This document shows positions 20,095 through 28,335 of a stretch of DNA of 35,734 nucleotides, in pieces (position 1 is the first letter of the stretch; the number at the start of each line of letters is the position of its first letter). Location of the stretch: the NCBI GenBank assembly GCA_905612315.1, contig CAJQSL010000073.1:1-35734 (forward strand), written 5' to 3'. Under the pieces are notes generated by a model. It searched no databases. It saw nothing but the letters and a program-made list of their open reading frames with translations, and was not told the origin of the DNA. The position numbers were made by a program, and so were the translations under genes. This DNA is from an uncultured Francisellaceae bacterium. Lineage in GTDB: Bacteria > Pseudomonadota > Gammaproteobacteria > Francisellales > CACEW01.

Positions 20095-22977
20095 ATGCAA
20101 AAAAAACACAAAAATCCAGATGAAAATTATATACACATTCAAGGTGCGAAAACTCATAACCTTAAAAATATAGATTTAAAAATCCCACGAGATAAATTAA
20201 TTGTAATTACCGGCTTAAGTGGATCGGGCAAATCCTCATTAGCATTTGATACTTTATATGCTGAAGGTCAGCGCCGATATGTCGCATCGTTATCCGCTTA
20301 TGCTAGACAATTTTTAGATCAAATGGAAAAACCTGAAGTTGAGCATATTGAGGGTTTATCACCTGCGATATCTATCGAGCAAAAAGCAACTTCGCATAAT
20401 CCAAGATCAACTGTTGGCACTATCACTGAGATTTATGATTACTTACGGCTTTTATTTGCAAGAGTCGGTGAAGCTCGCTGCCCAGAGCACAATAAGCCTT
20501 TAAAAGCGCAAAGCGTCTCGCAAATGCTTGATAATATTTTAGCTCTACCAGAAGATTTAAAACTTATGCTATTAGCACCGATAGTGCAAGATCGAAAAGG
20601 TGAATATAATAAACTTCTAACTAATTTATATTCCCAAGGATTTATTCGAGCGCGTATTGATGGCGAAGTTTATTCTCTGGATGATCCGCCAGAATTAGAT
20701 CTTCACAAAAAACATAATATCGAAATTATTATCGATAGATTCAAAGTAAAGCATGATAATAAAGATCTGAAACAAAGATTAGCTGAGTCTTTAGAAACAG
20801 TGTTAAGGCTTGCCGATGGCCTAGTTTTTGTAGATATTATTGACGGTGCACCGCTTGATAAAAATTTAAAATTTCCAATTTTATACTCGCAAAAGCATGC
20901 CTGCCCGGTTTGTCAGTACAGTACCGAAAAACTAGAGCCCAAGCATTTTTCTTTTAATAGCCCAGCTGGAGCATGTTCACATTGTGATGGTTTAGGAATA
21001 TTACAAGAATTTGATACTGATTTAATAATTCCTGATAAAACCAAATCTCTAAAGCAAAATGCGATTGCAATCTGGAAAATAAATAATGAGTATTATTTTA
21101 ATATTTTAGATTCTTTGGCCAAATTTTATAAATTTAGTTTAGACACGCCTTTTAAAAAGCTATCAAAAAAGATCCAAAATGTTATTCTTAATGGCTCCGG
21201 CGAGCAAATTATCCCACTTTATATAGTCAGTTTATTTAAAGATCCAAAAGTTGAAAAAAAAGTTTTTGAAGGCGTAATTCCATCTTGTGAGAGAAGATTC
21301 AAAAAATCTCAGCCTAAATCTATTTTGGATGAAATGAATAAATTTATAACTTCACATAAATGCCCGAATTGTGAAGGCTCAAGGTTAAACAAACAAGCAA
21401 GATCAGTTTTTATTAATAATATCAATATTTTTAAAATAATAAATTACCCGATAGATCAAGCACATAAATACTTTTGCAACTTGAAGCTTGATGCGCAATC
21501 ACAAAAAATTGCAGCTAAAATTTTACAAGAAATTGCAGCGAGACTTAAATTTTTAAATCACGTTGGGTTAAATTATTTATCACTAGCAAGATCAGCTGAT
21601 ACTTTATCAGGCGGCGAGTCGCAAAGAATTCGCCTTGCTAGCCAAATAGGTTCAGGTTTAGTTGGGGTTATGTATATTTTGGATGAACCATCAATCGGCT
21701 TACACCAAAGAGATAATGCCAAACTTTTAGAAAGTTTGCGCCATTTACAAAAACTTGGAAACACTGTAATAGTTGTCGAACACGATGAAGAGGCTATAAG
21801 AGAAGCTGATCATATTATAGATATCGGCCCTAAAGCTGGAATTCATGGTGGGGAGATAGTAGCGCAAGGTGATTTTAAAGAAATTTTAAAAGCTAAAAAT
21901 TCTCTCACGGCAGATTATTTATCTGGTAAAAAAGCTATTATTACACCCAAAAAATCAGAGCGTATTAAACCTGATTTTAAAAATAAAAAATACATAGAAA
22001 TAATTGGGGCATCTGGGCATAATCTTAAAAATATAGATGTTAAAATCCCACTTAATATTATGACTTGCATTACTGGGGTTTCAGGATCGGGCAAATCTAC
22101 TTTAATTAATCAAACTTTATTTCCAGCTGCGATGCAATCTTGTTATAAAAACACCAAACATCGCCCTAAAGCTTTTAAAAAAATTAATGGCTTAGATAAT
22201 TTTGATAATATTATTGATATAAACCAAAGCCCAATCGGGCGCACCCCAAGATCAAACCCGGCAACATATACCGGGATTTTCTCTTTAATTAGAGAATTAT
22301 TTGCTAAAACTCCTGAGGCTAGATCTCGCGGCTATTTGCCAGGCAGGTTTAGTTTTAATGTTAAAGGTGGCAGGTGTGAATCTTGCCAAGGTGATGGCGT
22401 TATAAAAGTTGAAATGCACTTTTTACCAGATATTTATGTTAATTGTGATCAGTGCAAGAGCAAAAGATATAATCGAGAGACTTTGGAGATAACTTATAAA
22501 AATAAAAATATTCATGAAATTTTGGATATGAGCATAGAAGAAGCTCTTATATTTTTTAGTGCAATTCCAAGTATTAATAAAAAACTTTCAACCTTGCAGG
22601 ATGTTGGCTTGTCTTATATAAAACTTGGACAGCGCGCAACTACTCTCTCAGGCGGAGAAGCTCAAAGAATAAAACTTTCTAAAGAATTATCTAGGCGTGA
22701 TACAGGCAATACTTTATATATTCTGGATGAGCCAACTACAGGCTTACACTTTCATGATATTAATCAGCTACTAAAAGTAATATTAAGATTGCGCGATAAA
22801 GGCAATACCATAATTATTATTGAGCATAATTTAGATGTAATCAAAACTTGTGATTGGATTATTGATCTTGGCCCTGAAGGTGGGAACCTCGGGGGGGAGA
22901 TAATATGCTGCGGCACTCCTGAAGATGTTGCTAAGTGCGACAGGAGTGCTACAGGTGGGTTTATACGGACGCTCTAG
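20095..22977 (+). CDS. uvrA: Excinuclease ABC subunit UvrA
   Basis: UvrA is the damage-recognition ATPase of nucleotide excision repair and works with UvrB and UvrC. It has 960 residues (E. coli 940). The first ATPase half has Walker A GLSGSGKS at 40-47, then a zinc site (CPVCQYS...CSHCDGLG), signature [16 protein letters not shown] and [13 protein letters not shown]. The second half has GVSGSGKST, the long zinc module CESCQGDG...[23 protein letters not shown] and [13 protein letters not shown]. All catalytic and metal-binding motifs look intact. The start codon is the first ATG, in an A-rich leader with no strong ribosome site. It stands alone, convergent with the foreign-looking secreted gene downstream. 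Confidence 0.98.
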   Translation: MQKKHKNPDENYIHIQGAKTHNLKNIDLKIPRDKLIVITGLSGSGKSSLAFDTLYAEGQRRYVASLSAYARQFLDQMEKPEVEHIEGLSPAISIEQKATSHNPRSTVGTITEIYDYLRLLFARVGEARCPEHNKPLKAQSVSQMLDNILALPEDLKLMLLAPIVQDRKGEYNKLLTNLYSQGFIRARIDGEVYSLDDPPELDLHKKHNIEIIIDRFKVKHDNKDLKQRLAESLETVLRLADGLVFVDIIDGAPLDKNLKFPILYSQKHACPVCQYSTEKLEPKHFSFNSPAGACSHCDGLGILQEFDTDLIIPDKTKSLKQNAIAIWKINNEYYFNILDSLAKFYKFSLDTPFKKLSKKIQNVILNGSGEQIIPLYIVSLFKDPKVEKKVFEGVIPSCERRFKKSQPKSILDEMNKFITSHKCPNCEGSRLNKQARSVFINNINIFKIINYPIDQAHKYFCNLKLDAQSQKIAAKILQEIAARLKFLNHVGLNYLSLARSADTLSGGESQRIRLASQIGSGLVGVMYILDEPSIGLHQRDNAKLLESLRHLQKLGNTVIVVEHDEEAIREADHIIDIGPKAGIHGGEIVAQGDFKEILKAKNSLTADYLSGKKAIITPKKSERIKPDFKNKKYIEIIGASGHNLKNIDVKIPLNIMTCITGVSGSGKSTLINQTLFPAAMQSCYKNTKHRPKAFKKINGLDNFDNIIDINQSPIGRTPRSNPATYTGIFSLIRELFAKTPEARSRGYLPGRFSFNVKGGRCESCQGDGVIKVEMHFLPDIYVNCDQCKSKRYNRETLEITYKNKNIHEILDMSIEEALIFFSAIPSINKKLSTLQDVGLSYIKLGQRATTLSGGEAQRIKLSKELSRRDTGNTLYILDEPTTGLHFHDINQLLKVILRLRDKGNTIIIIEHNLDVIKTCDWIIDLGPEGGNLGGEIICCGTPEDVAKCDRSATGGFIRTL

Positions 22978-23018
22978 TTACTTGTTTTATAATGCGCCCA
23001 ACTTTTTCGACGAAAAGA

Positions 23019-23534
23019 TTAGTTTGTAGGGAATGCGCAAACCAAGCATACCTCGTCTGTAGCTGCGGAGGGACTACAACCACCAGTCAATGTGGAGCGT
23101 TGGGATAGAAACGCTGCGACGTTCTTCGCACACCCATCCAGATTGATTACGCCGGTTGACGAAGACATGCACGCATCCTCTCCGTCTCGGTATGCGCGGA
23201 TGGTATCATAGGATCCTTGGCCCGGTTCGGGGGCGAAATATGCGCCTGTGCCCTGATATATATACAGGTCAAAGGATTGATCGGATTGCCATTGGGGGCC
23301 TTTGGCTGGGAGCACTCTCGGGGAATCCTTACTATAGTAGTCTTGAAGCCATACCGCTATATCGCGGGCATTATAGGTGCCGTCCTTTTGGAAGGTGGCT
23401 TGTACGCACATGTGATTAATACTTTGGATGGGACCCAGGAAACCAGGGGCGGGCGGAGTGGCGTTTGTGACGGCCGAAGACAGCAGTAAAGCTGCAGCTG
23501 CACACACGGTAAGACTAGCGGTGATAATTTTCAT
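23019..23534 (-). CDS. Secreted Cys-containing protein of unknown function, foreign composition
   Basis: The 171-residue product starts at the ATG at 23534, with AGGAGA 6 bases upstream. A longer frame to 23576 adds 14 residues but would spoil the signal peptide. The N-terminus (MKIITASLTVCAAAALLLSS, cleavage probably near SAVTNA) is a classical Sec signal. The mature part has six cysteines (MCVQ, ACMS, GCAK, GCSP, VCLVCAF), consistent with three disulfides in the periplasm or outside. No family is recognised. Two 60-base lines from it each contain 33 G+C, against about 17 in a nuoL line, so its composition is sharply different and it was probably acquired recently. It is convergent with uvrA. 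The plus-strand frames inside it are shadows. Confidence 0.75.
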   Translation of the reverse strand: MKIITASLTVCAAAALLLSSAVTNATPPAPGFLGPIQSINHMCVQATFQKDGTYNARDIAVWLQDYYSKDSPRVLPAKGPQWQSDQSFDLYIYQGTGAYFAPEPGQGSYDTIRAYRDGEDACMSSSTGVINLDGCAKNVAAFLSQRSTLTGGCSPSAATDEVCLVCAFPTN

Positions 23535-23586
23535 GATATTTCTCCTAATATATATTTCCCACACCATCGAGAACAATCAAACTAAA

Positions 23587-23856
23587 TCACACCTCATTAC
23601 TGAGACATAGCTTAGCCCGCTGCAAAGGACGGGGGGTTATGTTTAAGTTAATGTGAGTTATCATTAGTAAGTTAACCTTACCAATTCCTATATCTATATC
23701 TACCCGCCTGCTCCAATTATTAACATACCTATTCAAACAACTGACGAATTCATCGCCAAATGTTGTTTGTTGCTCATAAAGCCAATAGATACGCTGGAAC
23801 ACAGCATGGCAAATTCTTTTATCTAAATATAATTTTATGTGTTTATAATCAATCAT
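23587..23856 (-). CDS. Small repeat-family ORF, second copy
   Basis: This 89-residue frame of unknown function has a first half (MIDYKHIKLYLDKRICHAVFQ..) that is clearly homologous to the cut-off ORF at 1-117, and its upstream DNA is also similar. The C-terminal 20 residues, rich in Pro, Arg and Leu, run into the leader of the GC-rich secreted gene and may be a chance read-through after a truncation. It could be a decayed fragment of a longer multicopy or mobile gene. No catalytic motif is seen. Confidence 0.4.
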   Translation of the reverse strand: MIDYKHIKLYLDKRICHAVFQRIYWLYEQQTTFGDEFVSCLNRYVNNWSRRVDIDIGIGKVNLLMITHINLNITPRPLQRAKLCLSNEV

Positions 23857-23975
23857 ATCTTAATACTTAATATTACATTTTCTCTAAACTTATTTTTAGT
23901 ATAGATGAGTTTTTTAGTTTGTGTGATTTTTTTAAAAAGTAATATTAAGATTTCGAGTTTTTAAATATAAAAAGT

Positions 23976-23992
23976 CATGCTTAAAAAGCATG
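23976..23992. terminator. 7-bp hairpin with T-run, upstream of ygfZ
   Basis: A perfect palindrome (catgctt, 3-base loop, aagcatg) is followed by TTTT on the plus strand and by ACTTTTTATA on the minus strand. It could terminate transcription in either direction, yet no gene ends close by on either side. It may be left over from the neighbouring repeat. Confidence 0.35.
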
Positions 23993-24064
23993 TTTTACAT
24001 ATAGCCTGAATTAAGTTAAGTTAGGATAATTTTTAAAAACTTAACTATTTAAAATTTAATAAAG

Positions 24065-25033
24065 ATGAAAATACTTAGAATTACCAAAAAAGAAGGCTTT
24101 CGGCCTATTCCAATTTTTGATGAGCAAAAAAAAGAGCCATCAAAAAATCCTGTAAAAGATTTTTTACAAGGCCAACTTACTATTAATCTTGATAAAGTCA
24201 AACCAGGTGAATATTTCTTAGCAGCGCACTGTAACCCCAAAGGACGTATGGAATCTTTATTTCATATAACTAAAATTAAAGATATTAATAATAATAATGA
24301 TAATGATAATTATGATTGTTATGATTTAATTATGCCGGAGGATATTATTAATCATGCCAAAGCTAAACTTGAGTTTTATGCTAAATTTTCTCCTGTTAAA
24401 ATGGAGATTCTAGAAAAGGATTTGGATTTAAATTTTAATAATAGATTTGTGCAAATTAAAAATAAAACCCCATATTTAACTTCAAAAACTGCTGGGATAT
24501 TTCTTCCATCTGATTTAAATCTTGAAAGCTATGGAGCGGTTGACTTTGATAAAGGCTGCTTCACTGGCCAAGAAGTTATCGCTAGGATGCATTATTTAGG
24601 CAAGGCTAAAAAAAGTTGTGTTTTTGCAAATATTAACAATTTTGAAAGTTTAAATAGCTTTGGTGATTTAGGTGATTTAGGTGATTTAGGTGATTTAGGT
24701 GATTTGGGTGATTTAGGTGATTTGGGTGATTTAGGTGATTTAGATAACCTGCATGGTGAAAACATTTATCTTGATGAAGATATGAAACAAAAAGCAGGGG
24801 AGATTATTTGTATTGCTATGGAAAAAGGTAATAGTTCCATGCAGGAGATTGCCACGCAAGCTGCTCTTGCCCGCAAAGACAACAGTACTGTCGTTACGAA
24901 CGAGCAAAGTGAGCACAGCAATCTCATTCCCCACTCTATGGCAGCAATATTATCTATTCAAAATAAGTTCTTAGAGAGTATTGGTGATGTTTTTGTTAAA
25001 GGGTTTAAGTTTAAAGTTAAGCTTGATTCTTGA
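24065..25033 (+). CDS. ygfZ: tRNA-modifying/Fe-S cluster protein YgfZ
   Basis: YgfZ is a folate-binding protein of the GcvT/COG0354 family needed for some Fe-S enzymes, notably the tRNA methylthiotransferase MiaB. The family signature is intact as KGCFTGQEVIARMHYLGKAKK (about residues 164-184) with its conserved Cys. The N-terminal DFLQGQLT block is present too. At 322 residues it is near E. coli (326). However, residues 200-226 are nine exact Gly-Asp-Leu repeats encoded by a 9-bp tandem repeat, placed just after the signature domain, and another low-complexity Asn/Asp run lies near residues 75-85. The Cys-bearing core does not seem disrupted. The start has only a weak ribosome site. Confidence 0.92.
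   Translation: MKILRITKKEGFRPIPIFDEQKKEPSKNPVKDFLQGQLTINLDKVKPGEYFLAAHCNPKGRMESLFHITKIKDINNNNDNDNYDCYDLIMPEDIINHAKAKLEFYAKFSPVKMEILEKDLDLNFNNRFVQIKNKTPYLTSKTAGIFLPSDLNLESYGAVDFDKGCFTGQEVIARMHYLGKAKKSCVFANINNFESLNSFGDLGDLGDLGDLGDLGDLGDLGDLGDLDNLHGENIYLDEDMKQKAGEIICIAMEKGNSSMQEIATQAALARKDNSTVVTNEQSEHSNLIPHSMAAILSIQNKFLESIGDVFVKGFKFKVKLDS
24662..24742 (+). repeat. Nine-copy 9-bp tandem repeat inside ygfZ
   Basis: The unit ggtgattta occurs nine times head to tail; units 5 and 7 end in ttg. It encodes (Gly-Asp-Leu)9. Since 9 bp is a multiple of three, copy-number changes keep the reading frame and only alter the length of an acidic linker. Confidence 0.95.
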
Positions 25034-25051
25034 GAGAGTTTTTTTGCAGAT

Positions 25052-25213
25052 TGGAACGCGGCCCCCGTACTTCCTATCAGGGATATTTGCGACCTTGAGT
25101 AAAACTAGAAATAAATATTGATATTATGTAATAACCCTGCCATCTGAACTTGCTTCCGTGCTACGCGCTTGTGCGCTTCGCACGAGATTGCTTCGACGTA
25201 GTCTCGCAAAGAC
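25052..25213. repeat. Dispersed intergenic element, copy 2 (left arm missing)
   Basis: From about 25071 to 25213 the sequence matches 325-467 closely, with long identical runs such as gaccttgagtaaaactagaa. The right inverted arm (25183-25213) is present with three changes from copy 1. The left arm seen at 266-296 is not found here, so this copy is truncated or diverged on that side. It begins 19 bases after the ygfZ stop. Confidence 0.65.
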
Positions 25214-25491
25214 TGCAGTCGGGTTTTTTCTTTCTTAATGAATTCCTTAACTTAACGACTATGTCCCAGACTAGTCATTCCATTCCATTGCATTGCACCC
25301 CCAGACTAACTTCTCATTTGGGGGAATTAATTATCAAACATATGTCACATTTAAAATTCAATATTAGACTCTATTAGACACACTCAATCTAATTAGACAC
25401 ACTCAATTTAATTATTTCGAAAAACACAAAAAATCTTCTCAAAATCAAAACCATCATCTTTAATAGATAAAATAAAAAAGAGGAGAAAACC
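25214..25491. other. Gene-free spacer with short repeats
   Basis: It contains a CATTC/CATTG micro-repeat (about 25277-25297), a possible stem (ccccca at about 25299-25304 with tggggg just after 25318), and a tandem pair of about 20 bases with core attagacacactcaat (about 25374-25408). The only long frame (25150-25377, plus) spans the dispersed repeat and shows no protein-like features. The stretch likely holds the promoter of the following Cys-rich gene. Confidence 0.4.
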
Positions 25492-25560
25492 ATGCCCAAC
25501 AAATGCGAACACACAAACAAAAGAAAAGAGGAGAAAACCATGCCCAACAAATGCGAACAA
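25477..25560 (+). repeat. 48-bp-period duplication of ribosome site and start codon
   Basis: About 36 bases (aaaagaggagaaaacc followed by ATG and six codons) occur at 25477-25512 and again at 25525-25560. Each copy holds a full GAGGAG ribosome site and an in-frame ATG (25492 and 25540). The duplication keeps the frame, so two nested proteins differing by 16 residues could be made. Confidence 0.9.
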
Positions 25561-25926
25561 ACTCAAGAAAATATGAGAAAAAACTGCTCAAACTGCCTAT
25601 TTGCATCCCTCCAATTCGCAAAACAATTATGTGAATGCATTACAACCCAAGCCAAAAATTTACATCAAAAAGCTAAATCCTGTGAAATAAAACCTATCAA
25701 TATCGACTGCCAAAAAGTTAAATCTTGCCTTACAAGCCCTATGACTTATTTAAAAGAACGCTGCGCTGGCGGTTGTGAAGATAGACTCGGCACACACTTT
25801 CCATGTTGTTTTAAAAAGAACATGACTAAAGTTACGCCTATTCCAGATGCTGATGCAGCTGCAAATAAGGATCAAGAAGTTAAAACAAGAGATATTGTGC
25901 TTCAAATGGAAACTTGTGAGTTTTAG
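25492..25926 (+). CDS. Cys-rich protein of unknown function
   Basis: A 144-residue (or 128-residue) product with more than a dozen cysteines and no recognised family. The N-terminus is duplicated (MPNKCEH... then MPNKCEQ...) because ribosome site and start are repeated. Cys pairs include CSNC, CEC and CC in FPCCFKK. The middle is Lys/Gln-rich and probably helical, and the tail (about 115-144) is acidic and polar. There is no signal peptide, so it is probably cytoplasmic or exported by a specialised system. A metal-binding or redox role is possible. It is convergent with the DUF4116 gene, with a 53-base gap. Strong GAGGAG sites support real expression. Confidence 0.65.
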   Translation: MPNKCEHTNKRKEEKTMPNKCEQTQENMRKNCSNCLFASLQFAKQLCECITTQAKNLHQKAKSCEIKPINIDCQKVKSCLTSPMTYLKERCAGGCEDRLGTHFPCCFKKNMTKVTPIPDADAAANKDQEVKTRDIVLQMETCEF

Positions 25927-25979
25927 TATTTAGAACTATTATACCTAGCAACTTAAAATTTAAGAATCTCAATAAGACC

Positions 25980-27554
25980 TCAATTTTTTTTTGCAATTTC
26001 TTTAATTTCTTCATCAGCCTGGAGCATTGCAGATGCGTGCTTAATAGCGCTACCACACTTTTTCACTGCAGCCAAAACTACATCTTTATCAGCTTGCATT
26101 GCAAAAGAGGCATATTTTAATGCTGAACCATCTGTTTTTACTGCAGCTAAGACAATAGCTTTATTAGATTTTAATTTTAAAGAGGCAAATTCAAGCGCAC
26201 CACCACGACTTTGCACTGCAATTAACACTATATTTTCATCATATTGAAATTTAAAATGGATAAATTTAAGGGCATATCCATTGCTTTGTATTGCCGCTGA
26301 AACTATATCTATATCTAATTTTAACTCCTCAGATGCATACCGAATACTACAGCCATTTTGCCTCACTGCAGCTAAGACAATCTCTTTATCACCTCTAAAA
26401 TAAACAGCCACATATTTTAAAGCATGACCTTTGTTTTGCACAGCAGCCAATATAACTTCTTTATCCTGCTGTAATCTTAAAGAAACCTCACCAAAAGAGT
26501 GGGCATACCCAGATAAAGCAATTAAAGCTACTTGTTTATCATCCTTTAATTCATCAGAAGCATAAGCAATAGCATATCCTCCACGCTTCACTGCAGCTAA
26601 TACAATTTCTTTATCATTGCGTAGTGCAGCAGAAGCATACCTAAGATTCTCCCCATAAGATTGCACTGCAACTAACACTACCTCTCTGTCTACTTGTAAC
26701 TGTGGAGGTATATCTTGAAGGCATACCTTGTAATTATATAAAACCTCTAAAACAAAATCTTTATCATTACGCAGATTTAAGGAGACATGCTCAAAGGCAC
26801 CACTATTATCTTTTAGCGCAACTCTTACAACTTCTTTGTCATCTTTTAACTCATCAGAAACATAAGAAAGATTATAACCTGCATATTGAAGCTCTTCGAT
26901 TACATCTTCTTTATCTGACCAATCCATTTCATCCTCAGCAAGGCTTCCATCATAACCTTCATAATCTTCTTCCATATCAGCCCCCATATTTGACTCCATA
27001 ACAGTCTCAAAACTAACTCCGGTAACCTTATGTTTTTTAAGCTCATTAGCTAATACATCGCTTACTAATATATGTGATCTATATTCCATCTCTCTTGCAA
27101 AATGAACACCTGCATCTGACAATGCATTTAGCTTTAAAGCTAAATAGTCAAATCCCATAATCGCAGTATCATTTGTTCCAGGTATGAAATCATATTTGGA
27201 TTTTTCATGATCTATCGCTTTTACTGAACTTAATATATTTACTATTTTATATCCTTCAAGCTTGCCATCTTGACAGTTGATATCAACATCACAATACTGC
27301 ACATCATTAGGACATATTTTGTTTAAAATGTCACGTATTTTTTTATTTACTATAGGCAACCCAGAGTCTGTTATTAAATTATCATATTTTTTCATTCTGG
27401 CAATAGGCTTTTTAAATGTAATTATTGGCACTCCGACTTCATTTCCAACAATTTTATGCCGACCAAAAGTAAACCGAGGAACAGATTTTTCCTTATTCCA
27501 AACTCCTATTATAGAGCTTGAATAGCTCTTAGCTCTCCTCCAAAGATAGATCAT
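25980..27554 (-). CDS. Imm11 (DUF1629)-like immunity domain fused to DUF4116 repeats
   Basis: Residues 1 to about 190 resemble the Imm11/DUF1629 immunity fold: KKYDNLITD, LPIVN.K..DIL, a YKIVNIL block followed by IDHE.S.Y, and the closing pattern ILVSDVLANELKKHKVTGVSFETV. The same domain stands alone at 27718-28302. An acidic hinge (about 190-213) leads to about twelve 25-residue repeats (consensus DKEIVLAAVK..G.AL.YAS..L), the DUF4116 type, to near the C-terminus, with one partial unit at the end. Length is 524 residues from the ATG at 27554; a GTG at 27563 is the alternative. The ribosome site is weak. In the operon it follows an orphan toxin tip. The repeats may mediate protein binding; their role in immunity is unknown. 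Confidence 0.8.
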   Translation of the reverse strand: MIYLWRRAKSYSSSIIGVWNKEKSVPRFTFGRHKIVGNEVGVPIITFKKPIARMKKYDNLITDSGLPIVNKKIRDILNKICPNDVQYCDVDINCQDGKLEGYKIVNILSSVKAIDHEKSKYDFIPGTNDTAIMGFDYLALKLNALSDAGVHFAREMEYRSHILVSDVLANELKKHKVTGVSFETVMESNMGADMEEDYEGYDGSLAEDEMDWSDKEDVIEELQYAGYNLSYVSDELKDDKEVVRVALKDNSGAFEHVSLNLRNDKDFVLEVLYNYKVCLQDIPPQLQVDREVVLVAVQSYGENLRYASAALRNDKEIVLAAVKRGGYAIAYASDELKDDKQVALIALSGYAHSFGEVSLRLQQDKEVILAAVQNKGHALKYVAVYFRGDKEIVLAAVRQNGCSIRYASEELKLDIDIVSAAIQSNGYALKFIHFKFQYDENIVLIAVQSRGGALEFASLKLKSNKAIVLAAVKTDGSALKYASFAMQADKDVVLAAVKKCGSAIKHASAMLQADEEIKEIAKKN

Positions 27555-27587
27555 AAAACACACATTCTAACTTATTAAATTGTTTGT

Positions 27588-27725
27588 TTACATTTTTACT
27601 TCTACACTACTTTCTTTTACTTTAGCCCAAGGCCTTACATGCTTATTTAAGACTATATTTCCAGCTCTTAATTCTACTCTATTTTCAGGTACTAGGTTTC
27701 TTAAAACGCTATTATAACTAGACAT
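27588..27725 (-). pseudogene. Orphan C-terminal tip of AHH toxin
   Basis: A 45-codon frame from an ATG at 27725 (overlapping the end of the preceding immunity gene) encodes a near-copy of the last ~42 residues of the big toxin: both share NRVELRAGN, LNKH, RPWAK and a final VKM, about 27 of 42 identical by eye. The nuclease active-site part is missing, so it cannot be an active toxin. The DNA after its stop (tttgtttacattttt as written on the plus strand) also matches that after the toxin stop. It reads as the remnant of a second toxin tip left when the tip-immunity unit was duplicated. Frames extending to 27794 overlap the immunity gene and are not convincing. Confidence 0.75.
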
Positions 27726-28302
27726 AACCAATGTTGTCATACTCCTCAACCGTATAAAAAGATACTCCTGTAACCTTATTTTTTTTAAATTCATTAGCTA
27801 ATACATCGCTTATCAATATATTAGATGTTACTTCACTATCTCTTGCAAAGTGAACGCCTTCATCTGACAATGTATTTTGCTTTAAAACGAAATGCTGAAA
27901 TCCCATAATCGCAGTATCATTTGTTCCAGGTATGAAATCATATTTAGATCTCTCATGATCTATAGCTTTTACTGAACTTAAGATGTTTACTATTTTATAT
28001 CCCTCAAGCTTGCCATCTTGGCAGTTGATATCGACATCACAATATTGCACATCATTAGGGCATATCTTATCTAAAATATCACGCATTTTTTTGTTAACAA
28101 TAGGTAACAAAGTATCTGTAATTAAATTATCATATTTTTTTATTCTGGCAATAGGTTTTTTAAATGTAATTATTGGTGCGCCAACTTCATTACTAACTAA
28201 TGTGTGGTTCGAAAACTTATACCAAAGACCAGATTTTTCCTGATCCCAAGCTCCAAACATAGATTCTGGATAGTTATTAATTATCACCCAAATATAAATC
28301 AT
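27718..28302 (-). CDS. Imm11 (DUF1629)-like immunity protein
   Basis: A 194-residue single-domain protein, the probable antidote to the AHH nuclease encoded just upstream (34 bases). The ATG at 28302 has AGAAGG upstream; a GTG at 28311 is possible. It shows the Imm11-like layout KKYDNLITD...LPIVN, YKIVNILSSV.AIDHE.S, and ILISDVLANEFKKNKVTGVSFYTV. Residues from about 40 to 140 are almost identical to the paralogue at 25980-27554, whereas the N-terminal 40 and the segment around 145-190 differ, as expected if the differing faces bind different toxin tips. AHH nucleases with DUF1629 neighbours are an established polymorphic-toxin pairing. Confidence 0.8.
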   Translation of the reverse strand: MIYIWVIINNYPESMFGAWDQEKSGLWYKFSNHTLVSNEVGAPIITFKKPIARIKKYDNLITDTLLPIVNKKMRDILDKICPNDVQYCDVDINCQDGKLEGYKIVNILSSVKAIDHERSKYDFIPGTNDTAIMGFQHFVLKQNTLSDEGVHFARDSEVTSNILISDVLANEFKKNKVTGVSFYTVEEYDNIGYV

Positions 28303-28335
28303 AACACACACCTTCTAGTTTATTAAATTGTTTGT

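Noticed and set aside
22985..23018. Bidirectional terminator between uvrA and the secreted gene
   Set aside because: There is a short imperfect CTTTTTCG/CGAAAAG pairing but no reliable stem and T-run; too weak to annotate.
23156..23610. Three plus-strand ORFs of 60-90 codons
   Set aside because: They lie opposite the GC-rich secreted gene and its leader. The minus-strand frame has a ribosome site and a clear signal peptide, so these are shadows of high-GC DNA.
24662..24742. Possible CRISPR-like repeat array
   Set aside because: The 9-bp units are contiguous without spacers and in frame in ygfZ, so it is a coding minisatellite.
25150..25377. 75-codon plus-strand ORF
   Set aside because: It spans the dispersed repeat and the microsatellite, with no ribosome site and no protein-like pattern.
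27588..27794. A separate 68-residue gene
   Set aside because: The first 23 codons overlap the immunity gene in another frame and have no homology to the toxin; only 27588-27725 matches the toxin tip.
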